Positions 1 to 5,317 of a stretch of 5,853 nt of DNA are shown in pieces. The DNA is taken from contig JBDUDX010000248.1 of NCBI GenBank assembly GCA_040002735.1, positions 1 to 5,853 of the forward strand, given 5' to 3'. This DNA is from JADGOV01 sp040002735 (GTDB lineage: Bacteria; Actinomycetota; Actinomycetes; JADGOV01). Under the pieces are notes generated by a model, which was not told the origin of the DNA, did not search any database, and was given only the letters and a program-made list of their open reading frames with translations. Position 1 is the stretch's first letter, and every line of letters begins with the position of its first letter. Made by a program: the position numbers and the translations under genes.

Positions 1-45
1 GCTGTAGCGGCGGCAAGCATGGTCCGTCGAAGTCCTCTCTGTGAC

Positions 46-70
46 GTGACGGCGTGACGGCGTGACGGCG
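46..70. repeat. 8-bp tandem repeat array downstream of parB (candidate partition site)
   Basis: Three perfect back-to-back copies of TGACGGCG start at 47, 55 and 63, preceded by a partial copy GTGAC at 41-45. The array lies just past the stop codon of the small partition gene (76-78). The same ACGG core with the same 8-bp period recurs upstream of parA at 943-966, in the same orientation on the plus strand. Ribbon-helix-helix partition proteins typically bind short direct repeats of 7-8 bp, so this is a plausible binding array or centromere. The repeats are seen; the function is inferred. Confidence 0.6.
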
Positions 71-75
71 CACCG

Positions 76-336
76 TCAGTCGCGGAGTCGGTCGACGACC
101 TGGGCGCCGAGCGCCTCGTCCTCGGCGACCAGCGCCAGTAACTCCCGGATGACCTGGGAGCGGTCGACGCGCCGACCGAGCTGCCGCCGTAGCCGCAGCA
201 GCGTCTCGTCGAACGTGTCCGCCGCCTGGCCGTCAAGGATCACCGTGTACTTCCGAGGCGGCGAGACCGGGGGAGCAGCGGCGGCGGAGCGGCGGCGGCC
301 AGCTGCGGCGGCGAACCGGCCGGCGTCAGTCGTCAT
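76..336 (-). CDS. parB: Small ParB-like partition protein, ribbon-helix-helix type
   Basis: This is a short 86-aa basic protein encoded directly after the ParA gene. Its ATG overlaps the ParA stop in an ATGA tetranucleotide (333-336), so translation is probably coupled and the start is well fixed. The first 28 residues are a flexible Arg/Ala/Pro-rich tail. Then comes a short beta-strand (KYTVILD, 29-35), a helix (about 36-54) and a second helix beginning DRSQVIRELLALVAED (58-73), which is the order and spacing of a ribbon-helix-helix DNA-binding fold. In type Ib partition loci a protein of this size binds the centromere repeats, represses its own promoter and stimulates the ParA ATPase through its basic N-terminal tail. 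It lacks the HTH domain and CTPase motifs of large chromosomal ParB. The RHH assignment is by eye. An alternative is another small DNA-binding partner with no partition role, but the operon context argues against that. Confidence 0.75.
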   Translation of the reverse strand: MTTDAGRFAAAAGRRRSAAAAPPVSPPRKYTVILDGQAADTFDETLLRLRRQLGRRVDRSQVIRELLALVAEDEALGAQVVDRLRD

Positions 337-932
337 CGGGCTACCGCCGGGGTACGCAGCTCGTCGAGGACGGCTTCGTACTCCCCAAGGTCGGCCGGGA
401 CGGTGTCCACCGCGGCGGCGTACGTCTCGCGCAAACCGACCATCGCATCGAGGAGAGGAATGCCCTGATCGACGAGGCCGGCGCGGGCGGCTTGGGCGCT
501 GCGTGTGCCGGCCCGGACCTTCGTCAGTAGTACTCGGGCGTCTACCGGGTGCAGCGTGGCCAGCTCGTCGACCAGGTGCAGCGTGGGGCCAATCCTGCCG
601 GCGTCGAGCAGCGTGGGGGAAACGGGAATGAGCAGCTGCTCGCAGACGGCGAGGGCCTGCCGCAGTAGGGGCTCGTTGGACGGGCCGGTGTCGATGACGA
701 CGTGCTGGTAGTCGTCGGCGACGTCGGCGACCCGGCGGGCGAGGTCGCGGGTGGCCCACGCGATGACGGGGAACGGGAACCCGCCGGCCTGCTCACTCCA
801 GCTGAGTACTGAGCCTTGCGGGTCGGCGTCGATCAGTAGGGTTCGGCCGCTGCGGGCGAGGCCGCAGGCGAGGAACACGGCGGACGTCGACTTGCCGACG
901 CCGCCCTTAAGGTTTCCGCAGGTCAATCTCAT
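333..932 (-). CDS. parA: ParA-family partition ATPase (small, type Ib)
   Basis: This 199-aa cytoplasmic P-loop ATPase of the ParA/MinD superfamily would drive segregation of the replicon by forming nucleoid-bound gradients with its partner. The deviant Walker A motif KGGVGKST is at residues 9-16, with the signature lysine at 10-11 residues from the start. The Walker A' segment IDADPQGS is at 34-41, and the Walker B strand HVVIDTGPS at 77-85. There is no N-terminal HTH extension, which matches the short ParA proteins that leave operator binding to the small partner. The start chosen is the ATG at 930-932 because it begins exactly at the first core beta-strand (MRLTCGNLKGG). A longer in-frame start at 1115 would add 61 low-complexity residues and run through the promoter and palindrome. 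The -10-like TATAAC lies 6 nt upstream of this ATG with no Shine-Dalgarno, suggesting a leaderless mRNA. Confidence 0.88.
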   Translation of the reverse strand: MRLTCGNLKGGVGKSTSAVFLACGLARSGRTLLIDADPQGSVLSWSEQAGGFPFPVIAWATRDLARRVADVADDYQHVVIDTGPSNEPLLRQALAVCEQLLIPVSPTLLDAGRIGPTLHLVDELATLHPVDARVLLTKVRAGTRSAQAARAGLVDQGIPLLDAMVGLRETYAAAVDTVPADLGEYEAVLDELRTPAVAR

Positions 933-936
933 GATG

Positions 937-966
937 CCGTTATAACGGTGTGACGGCACGACGGCA
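937..966 (-). promoter_or_regulatory. parA promoter with palindrome and phased ACGG repeats (candidate operator/centromere)
   Basis: A perfect 12-bp palindrome CCGTTATAACGG occupies 937-948. Read on the minus strand it contains TATAAC, ending 6 nt before the parA ATG. That is the spacing of a -10 element for a leaderless transcript. I see no convincing -35 or Shine-Dalgarno. On the plus strand three 8-bp units share ACGG in register: TAACGGTG (943), TGACGGCA (951) and CGACGGCA (959). GTGACGGC at 950-957 is identical to the unit repeated downstream of parB. Binding here would cover the -10 and repress the operon. Promoter and operator roles are inferred from position. Confidence 0.55.
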
Positions 967-1027
967 GGCTGCCACGCCGGTATGCCGTACCGTCTCGGTG
1001 CGCCCGGCGCCGGTAGCCTGCGGCCGT

Positions 1028-1255
1028 GTCTCTGGGGAGTGGCGCTGGGTTGACCGCTTTGTCGAACGGCACCCGCGGGCGGCCCGCCGCTCGAAACCGG
1101 CGTGACTCCGGCCATGCCGATCTGGGCACCGCCGACCGTCAGGATGATCTTCTAACGCCGGGGCAGGCGCAGCCAGCCAGCAGGCCGCCCGCCGCGCCCT
1201 CGATGTGATCAACGCCTACGAAACCCGGCACGGCGAGGAACCCCTCACCCGATAA
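1028..1255 (+). other. Possible remnants of a decayed coding region; no intact gene
   Basis: This interval has no intact gene. In one plus-strand frame there are two protein-like pieces, EWRWVDRFVERHPRAARRSK (ending at TGA 1103-1105) and, after another stop at 1145-1147, RRALDVINAYETRHGEEPLT (ending at TAA 1253-1255). Both have GC-rich third positions and a mix of charged and hydrophobic residues not expected of random shadow frames. The second resembles the tail of a small regulatory or antitoxin-like protein, but I do not recognise the family. They may be parts of one gene broken by indels, or chance open frames. Confidence 0.25.
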
Positions 1256-1322
1256 CCGGGCTACCACCCTGCCGGGCCTAGGTCATCGACCAGGCCCGCC
1301 ACAGCCCATTCTGCCGGGAAAA

Positions 1323-1349
1323 GCGCTTCGTTGCTTCCAGTCGAAGCGC
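1323..1349. terminator. Stem-loop, possible terminator downstream of the GH15/glsB unit
   Basis: GCGCTTCG (1323-1330) and CGAAGCGC (1342-1349) form a perfect 8-bp stem with an 11-nt loop. It sits about 80 nt beyond the stop of the glsB remnant, reading on the minus strand, and between that unit and the partition locus. There is no T-run after either arm. Many actinobacterial terminators lack one, so a terminator is possible but not shown. Confidence 0.35.
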
Positions 1350-1429
1350 ATGCCGGCCGGGGCGAGCCTTCCTCGGCCGCCCCGCCGAACCGGTTGCGGG
1401 TGGGTACGTTACCCGGGACCCGGGAGAAG

Positions 1430-1600
1430 TCAGCGGCCGATGGTTCGTCCGCCGCGGCGTCCGGTGACGGTGGCGGCGGCAACCACGGGGACAGCGGCGA
1501 CGATGATGCTGATAATCCAGCGCACCCAATCCACCCCACGGGTGGCGTCCACGCCGAGCGCCGCGGCGATGTAGTAGCCGATCAGCACCCCGCCTGCGCC
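1430..1600 (-). pseudogene. GlsB/YeaQ/YmgE-type membrane protein, C-terminal remnant
   Basis: The minus frame from 1600 down to a TGA at 1430-1432 encodes 56 residues with no start codon at its head. It opens GAGGVLIGYYIAAALGVD, continues GVDWVRWIISIIVAAVPVV, and ends in a basic tail (TGRRGGRTIGR). A Gly-rich transmembrane helix, a short loop with GVDW, a second hydrophobic helix and a basic cytoplasmic tail are the hallmarks of the second half of the GlsB/YeaQ/YmgE (transglycosylase-associated) family of about 80-95-aa inner-membrane stress proteins. The first helix and about 30 N-terminal residues are missing. The fragment starts immediately after, and in the same frame as, the TAG stop of the GH15 gene (1601-1603). 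A deletion that fused the two neighbours is the simplest explanation. Confidence 0.65.
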
Positions 1601-3448
1601 CTAACCGGAGACCGTTCCTGGATGACTCTCATCCGTCAGCTTGCCAGCGGCGGCCACGGCATGAGCCGCCAAGACCAGGCCGAGATGGCTGAAGGCCTGC
1701 GGGTAGTTTCCTAGCAACTCTCCGGTTGTGGTGTCGACCTGTTCGGCAAGCAGTCCGAGGTCGTTGGCGTAGCCAGCGGCGCGGCGAAGCACGTCCTCGG
1801 CCTGCTGTGCGCGTCCGGTGACGGCTAGGGCCTGGGCCAGCCAGAAGGTACAGAGTAGGAAGGTGCCTTCGTCGCCGTCTAGTCCGTCGTCATTGCGATA
1901 GCGGTACAGCAGCCCGCGCTCGTCGGAGAGGCCGGCGATGACCGCGTCGATGGTTGCGGCCAGCCGGTGGTCGTCGGGTGGCAGGATTCCGACGAGCGCG
2001 ATGAGCAGGCTGGAGGCGTCGAGCTCGGCGCTACCGAGGCTTTGGGTGAAGGCGCCGGCCTGGTCGCTCCATCCCCGATCCAAGATTGCTTCCCGGATCC
2101 GCTCGCGCACGTCCTCCCAGCGGGCGGAGCGGTCCGGAACTCGGAGTTGGTCGAGCATCTTCAGGCCGCGGTCTAGCGCGACCCAGCACATCAGGATGCT
2201 GTGCAAGTAGGGCCGCGCCGGGCCGCGGATCTCCCAGATGCCTTTATCTTCGACCTGCCAGTTCTCCGCAGCGGCTTCGACCGCCGCCACCAGCAGCGCC
2301 CGGGTCGGTTCGTCGAGTGTGCCGAGCTGCTCGCGCAGGACGTACGCGGCATCCAGGAGCGCACCGTAGACGTCCTGCTGGTGCTGGGTCCACGCCCCGT
2401 TGCCGCTACGTACCGGTTTACTGTCGCGCCAGCCGGCCAGGTGCGGCAGCTCATGCTCAGTGAGATCGCGTTCCCCGCCGACTCCGAACATGATCTGCAG
2501 ATGCAGACCGCGCTCGAGCTGTGTCGCCGCGGCCCGGGCGAGGAAGTCGAAAAAGCGGCCGGCCTCGTCCGGGCAGGCCGCCACCCACAGGCCGCGCAGA
2601 GTCATGCTCGCGTCACGGACCCAGGTGTAGCGGTAGTCCCAGGTACGGCCGCTCCCTTCACCTTCGGGCAGGCTGGTTGTAGCGGCGGCGATGATCGCTC
2701 CGCTGCGGGCGTAGGTGAGGCCCTGCATGACGAGTCCGCTGTGGTGCACCAGCTCGCGCAGCGGTCCGTCGTAACTCTGGTGGAGGTTGGACCAACTGCG
2801 CCATGCCTTTTCCGTTTTGCTTAACCGGCGCCGGACCTGCCGGGCGGTCCACGGCTGGAGCAGGGCGTCCCAGGCATTGGACTGCTCAAGGGCCAGGGCG
2901 AGCTCTTGTCGCCCGTGCAGCTCGACCACGGCGGTGGCGGTGGCGGCATCGAGGGTCAGCGGTTGCTCCGTGGACAGCAGCAGGACGGTCGCGCCGCCGT
3001 GGCTGAGTACTCCGCCGGAAACAGCGCGCAGGTGCGGATGGATCAGCCCGAACTCCGGGCGCGGTGCCCACTCGAGCTTGACCTCGACGGTGCCGTACGT
3101 ACATGAGGCGTGCCGCAGCAGGACGCCGGGTGAGGTCCGGCCAAGTTCATGACCGCGTTCACGTTCCCCCATAGCGAGGGCGTCGCGGACGACGAGTTGC
3201 CCTGTGGCGCAGGTCCAGGTGGTCTCCAGGACCAGGCTGTGGGGCGAGTAGCGGCGTTCCGATCGGGCGAGCGGGTCGGCCGGACGCAGCAGCAGGTGCC
3301 CGGCTCCATCGTCGAGCAGCCGGCCCAGAACCGGCGCGCTGTCGAAGCGCGGCAGGCACAGCCAGTCCACAGACCCATCCCGGGTGATCAAGGCCGCCGA
3401 CCGGCAGTCGGACAAGAAGGCGTGCTCAGCGACCGGGACTCTGCTCAT
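1601..3448 (-). CDS. GH15 family glycosidase (trehalase/glucoamylase type)
   Basis: This intact 615-aa inverting alpha-glucosidase probably hydrolyses trehalose or the non-reducing ends of alpha-glucans to glucose. The N-terminal 200 or so residues are the beta-sandwich 'trehalase-like' domain, starting EHAFLSDCRSAALITRDGSV and including DWLCLPRFDS (28-37). The (alpha/alpha)6 barrel follows from about 225. The hallmark TWDYRYTWVRDAS is at 269-281. The predicted general acid is Glu406 in EDKGIWEIRG (400-409), and the predicted base is Glu569 in LLAEQVD (566-572). GNYPQAFSHLGL (580-591) is the usual family C-terminus. No signal peptide is seen, so it should be cytoplasmic. The start at 3446-3448 is supported by AGGGGGA at 3454-3460, 5 nt upstream, and by the homology start. 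The frame stays open upstream to 4270, but that stretch is antisense to the HNH gene and is not part of the protein. Substrate cannot be read from sequence. Actinobacterial GH15 trehalases have this architecture. Confidence 0.88.
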   Translation of the reverse strand: MSRVPVAEHAFLSDCRSAALITRDGSVDWLCLPRFDSAPVLGRLLDDGAGHLLLRPADPLARSERRYSPHSLVLETTWTCATGQLVVRDALAMGERERGHELGRTSPGVLLRHASCTYGTVEVKLEWAPRPEFGLIHPHLRAVSGGVLSHGGATVLLLSTEQPLTLDAATATAVVELHGRQELALALEQSNAWDALLQPWTARQVRRRLSKTEKAWRSWSNLHQSYDGPLRELVHHSGLVMQGLTYARSGAIIAAATTSLPEGEGSGRTWDYRYTWVRDASMTLRGLWVAACPDEAGRFFDFLARAAATQLERGLHLQIMFGVGGERDLTEHELPHLAGWRDSKPVRSGNGAWTQHQQDVYGALLDAAYVLREQLGTLDEPTRALLVAAVEAAAENWQVEDKGIWEIRGPARPYLHSILMCWVALDRGLKMLDQLRVPDRSARWEDVRERIREAILDRGWSDQAGAFTQSLGSAELDASSLLIALVGILPPDDHRLAATIDAVIAGLSDERGLLYRYRNDDGLDGDEGTFLLCTFWLAQALAVTGRAQQAEDVLRRAAGYANDLGLLAEQVDTTTGELLGNYPQAFSHLGLVLAAHAVAAAGKLTDESHPGTVSG

Positions 3449-3531
3449 CGAAGTCCCCCTGTCTTCAATCCGACGCTTCCGCGCATCATGTCCTTCGCGT
3501 TTCGATCGACCGTGACTTCCGAGGCCTTCAC
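3445..3531 (-). CDS. Possible 28-aa upstream ORF or gene remnant overlapping the GH15 start
   Basis: A minus-strand frame ends in TGA at 3445-3447, overlapping the GH15 ATG as ATGA, the typical arrangement of translationally coupled genes. The nearest start is GTG at 3529-3531. The frame is open back to a TAA at 3568-3570 and reads VKASEVTVDRNAKDMMRGSV near its middle. Third-position GC is moderately high, but there is no clear ribosome site, and I do not recognise the sequence. It could be a coupled leader peptide, the tail of a lost upstream gene, or chance. Confidence 0.22.
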   Translation of the reverse strand: MKASEVTVDRNAKDMMRGSVGLKTGGLR

Positions 3532-3751
3532 GTCGCTGACGAGGCCGCGAGCGCTTTGCAGCGGCTGTTAGCCCGACAGTAAGCCCCGCATCGCGAACAT
3601 GTCCGGCTGCGCGTCCATGCACGGCACACCCCCGCCAAACCGCGAAGAGATCACGCAACAGCCTGTTGCGCGGTTGCCCGGGATCACTCCCCGTACTGCT
3701 GATGCCTACTGATGGCCGGAATGTGTCGGAGGTCGGTTCTACGCTGCGCTG
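3532..3751. other. Intergenic region between GH15 unit and HNH remnant
   Basis: This divergent spacer of about 220 bases has no gene I can support. It should hold the GH15 promoter (minus) and whatever drove the HNH gene (plus), but no clear -35/-10 pair stands out. GCAACA (3655-3660) and TGTTGC (3664-3669) form a 6-bp inverted repeat with a 3-bp spacer, a size suited to a dimeric regulator operator. GGAGGT at 3728-3733 is a good Shine-Dalgarno sequence but lies about 18 nt from the GTG at 3752. Confidence 0.3.
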
Positions 3752-4213
3752 GTGGCGGCCGCGCGCAGAACGGAGGAGGAGCCCGAGCAGTTGACCTTGG
3801 ACGGGTCCCGGGTCTCGCCTGCGCCGGACGCTCCGCGCGGACCGTCCGACCGCACCTACGGGCCTTCGAACTCGCCCACGGGCTGCGCCCGGTCCAGGTA
3901 CCGCTGCTGCACTCCTGCGACGAGACCGGCTGCGTCGCACTGGAACATCTGCGGGTCGGAACGCACGCGCAGAACATGGCGCAGATGCACCGCAGCGGCC
4001 GCGGCCGCCGCGCGGATACACCAGCGTGGTCGACCTGCGCGGGCCGGCCGGTCGGGCCCGGGCCATCCGCGCCGCGTGGCCGGCGGCTGGGACCAGGCCG
4101 CGTTCACCGCGGCCGTCACCGCCGGCAACCCGTTCACCGACCAGCTGGCTTTGCCCGTCGGTACCCAAGCGGGCCCTGCCTGGACCCCAGCGGTACTCGC
4201 GAAGATCCGGTAG
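3752..4213 (+). pseudogene. HNH endonuclease (HNH_3-like), frameshifted
   Basis: Joining three frames recovers a protein of about 154 aa. Frame one starts at GTG 3752 and reads RRTEEEPEQLTLDG. Around 3850 it passes to a second frame with ELAHGLRPVQVPLLHSCDE. That frame carries a compact HNH zinc-type motif, H(3910)xCD(3916)...C(3931)...EH(3946)LRVGT, followed by HAQNMAQMHRSGRG. Around 4010 a third frame gives VVDLRGPAGRARAIRAAW. From about 4080 the first frame returns with GGWDQAAFTAAVTAGNPFTD and ends AKIR at TAG 4211-4213. HxCDxxxC...EHLxxGTxxxNM is the pattern of small HNH nucleases common in phages and actinobacterial mobile DNA, which nick or cut DNA. All three shifts have the same sense, each equal to loss of one base, so the product as read is truncated and inactive unless the sequence is in error. 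Confidence 0.7.
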
Positions 4214-4545
4214 TCCGGTGGGTGTTGCGGTTGTGGCCACGCTGCGTGGTGGCGGCGTTTGACGTGCCACTTGGCCATCTTGCGTTTGATGACGTGGGGC
4301 GCCGTGCGCGGGCGTCGAGCGGGGTTGAGCCGACCGAGTAGTCGGCGGAGGAACACGAGCCAGCCGGGACTGTCCCGGCCGTGCTGGTCAGGGGGGAAAG
4401 TCGCCCGGGTGGGCGACGGTCTGCCGGGTGATGCGCAGCGCGGCGACGAAGCTGACCCGGTCCGGGTCGTGCCCGGAGTGTTCGGCGGCCTCGGCCATCA
4501 GGGCACGGATCGCACAGTGGCAGCACAGGTGTCCCCAGATCCCCG
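4205..4545 (-). pseudogene. IS4-family transposase, C-terminal fragment with frameshift
   Basis: Reading minus from about 4545, one frame gives WGHLCCHCAIRALMAEAAEH then GHDPDRVSFVAALRITRQTV and PGDFPP, ending at TGA 4388-4390. A second frame from 4389 continues DQHGRDSPGWLVFLRRLLGR, then NPARRPRTAPHVIKRKMAKW and HVKRRHHAAWPQP. This order (AIRALM..A, DPDRVSF..ALRI.R..V, then RR.R..P.VIKRKM..W.VKR) is the C-terminal tail of actinobacterial IS4-type DDE transposases. The catalytic core and YREK signature are absent. The frame break sits at a run of six C residues (G6 at 4391-4396 on plus). The right end meets the ABC ATPase scrap, and the left end abuts or overlaps the HNH 3' end, so the exact left limit is uncertain. 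It cannot transpose. Confidence 0.72.
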
Positions 4546-4547
4546 GG

Positions 4548-4631
4548 TTCCTCCTCTGCGACGAGCCGCTGCTCTCCCTCGACCTGGCCCACCAGCAGGC
4601 GGTGAGTGCCCTGATCGACACCCGCCGGCGC
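4548..4631 (+). pseudogene. Metal-type ABC transporter ATPase, 28-residue fragment
   Basis: The plus strand encodes FLLCDEPLLSLDL followed by AHQQAVSALIDTRRR. LLCDEP is an ABC Walker B with the catalytic Glu, LLSLDL is the D-loop, and the following helix (HQ..V..LID.RR) is typical of the zinc/manganese ABC importer ATPases of actinobacteria. Nothing on either side continues the domain: no signature LSGGQ upstream, no H-loop downstream. It is bounded by the IS4 fragment at about 4545 and the recombinase fragment at about 4626, so it looks like a scrap caught between two elements. At 28 residues this rests on one motif block, but that block is specific. Confidence 0.55.
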
Positions 4632-5053
4632 AGCTGCCGGAATGCTCGGCGTTCAGCGCCGGCGCCCGGCCGCGGTAGGCGCCCCGCTGGCGGGCCAGCG
4701 CGATGCCCTCGCTGGCGCTCCCGGATCAGCGATCACTCGAACTCCGCGAAGGCTCCCATCACCGACAGCAGCAGCGTCGCCATCGCGGTGTCGTCGCCGG
4801 TGAACGTCAGCTGCTCCTTCATGAACTGCACCCGCACCCCCCGGGCCGTCGCGTGCGCACCATCGCGCGCAGGTCGTCGAGGTTGCGGGCGAGGCGGTCC
4901 ATCGAGTGCACCAGCACCGTGTCGCCGTCCCGGACGAACGCCAGCATCGCTTCGAGCTGCGGCCGGGCGGTGCCGCGGCCGGAGGCGCTGTCGGTGAACG
5001 TCCTGTCCAGTGATTGCTGCTGACCCGGTGTAGCCGACCCGCTGCCCGGTCAT
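4626..5053 (-). pseudogene. Serine recombinase (resolvase/invertase family), degenerate
   Basis: This is a small serine recombinase of the Tn3 resolvase/invertase type, broken in several ways. It starts at ATG 5053 as MTGQRVGYTG. It then jumps frame at about 5010 to LDRTFTDSASGRGTARPQLE and VHSMDRLARNLDDLRAMV. It returns near 4862 to RGVRVQFMKEQLTFTG and LLLSVMGAFAEFE, and meets TGA at 4733-4735. After the stop SLIRERQR continues, then another frame gives GIALARQRGAYRGRAPALN. Family members read GYxRVSS/T near the N-terminus, where the serine is the nucleophile. Here that motif and about 10-15 residues are missing. The MDRLARN region with the conserved Arg residues survives. The TGA replaces the Arg codon of the usual EFERxLIRERQ and fits a CGA to TGA change. 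The C-terminal HTH is lost. Confidence 0.8.
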
Positions 5054-5311
5054 GGGCCCCCGGACCCGCAGGGACAGGTGTCCATCAAGCCGGTCTACCG
5101 CCCTAACCTGACCCTCCTGGCTTTCCTGCTCCTGACATCAGGTTGGGTACACCCTGCACGACATCCCACCGGCGGCCGTCCTTAACGCACGATCCTGCAG
5201 CGCTGCTACTCAGGCCCTGGAACATTGGTTCCCCCGTGATCATCGGATGCCGATCTGGCCGGCTGTTGACCTCGCTGCGAGCCGGGTGAGCGCGCCGAAC
5301 CATAACAGGCT
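5054..5311. other. Intergenic region between recombinase and ISL3 remnants
   Basis: I find no supportable gene here. A minus frame ending near 5105 reads VKDGRRWDVVQGVPNLMS, but I do not recognise it. AACCTGA (5105-5111) and TCAGGTT (5138-5144) are 7-bp inverted repeats 26 nt apart, and CCTGACATCAGG (5131-5142) is a near-palindrome. They lie upstream of the recombinase start, where resolution subsites usually sit, but nothing more supports that role. Confidence 0.3.
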
Positions 5312-5317
5312 CTACGC
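5308..5317 (+). repeat. Possible ISL3-type IS terminal end (GGCTCT...)
   Basis: GGCTCTACGC starts just outside the stop codon of the ISL3 transposase remnant (TAG, minus, 5312-5314) and points into the element. ISL3-family inverted repeats commonly begin GGCTCT. The other end was not found, so this is a positional inference. Confidence 0.3.

Noticed and set aside
62..631. Long plus-strand frame across the partition genes
   Set aside because: Ser/Arg/Pro-rich shadow of parA/parB with no recognisable motif; the minus strand holds Walker motifs.
933..1115. 61-residue N-terminal extension of ParA from 1115
   Set aside because: Low-complexity sequence that runs through the palindrome and repeats; the ParA fold begins at the ATG at 932.
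1261..1539. 92-aa and 83-aa minus-strand frames across 1261-1539
   Set aside because: They are out of frame with the GlsB-like helices that occupy the same DNA, and the translations are low complexity.
2201..2824. 207-aa plus-strand frame inside the GH15 gene
   Set aside because: Entirely antisense to the conserved GH15 barrel, with no family motifs.
3752..4213. Programmed ribosomal frameshifting to make the HNH protein
   Set aside because: Three separate shifts would be needed, with no slippery heptamer seen; mutation or base-calling loss is far simpler.
3449..4270. N-terminal extension of the GH15 frame up to 4270 (889 aa in total)
   Set aside because: The extra 274 residues are Arg/Gly/Pro-rich and antisense to the HNH coding sequence; homology and a good ribosome site place the start at 3448.
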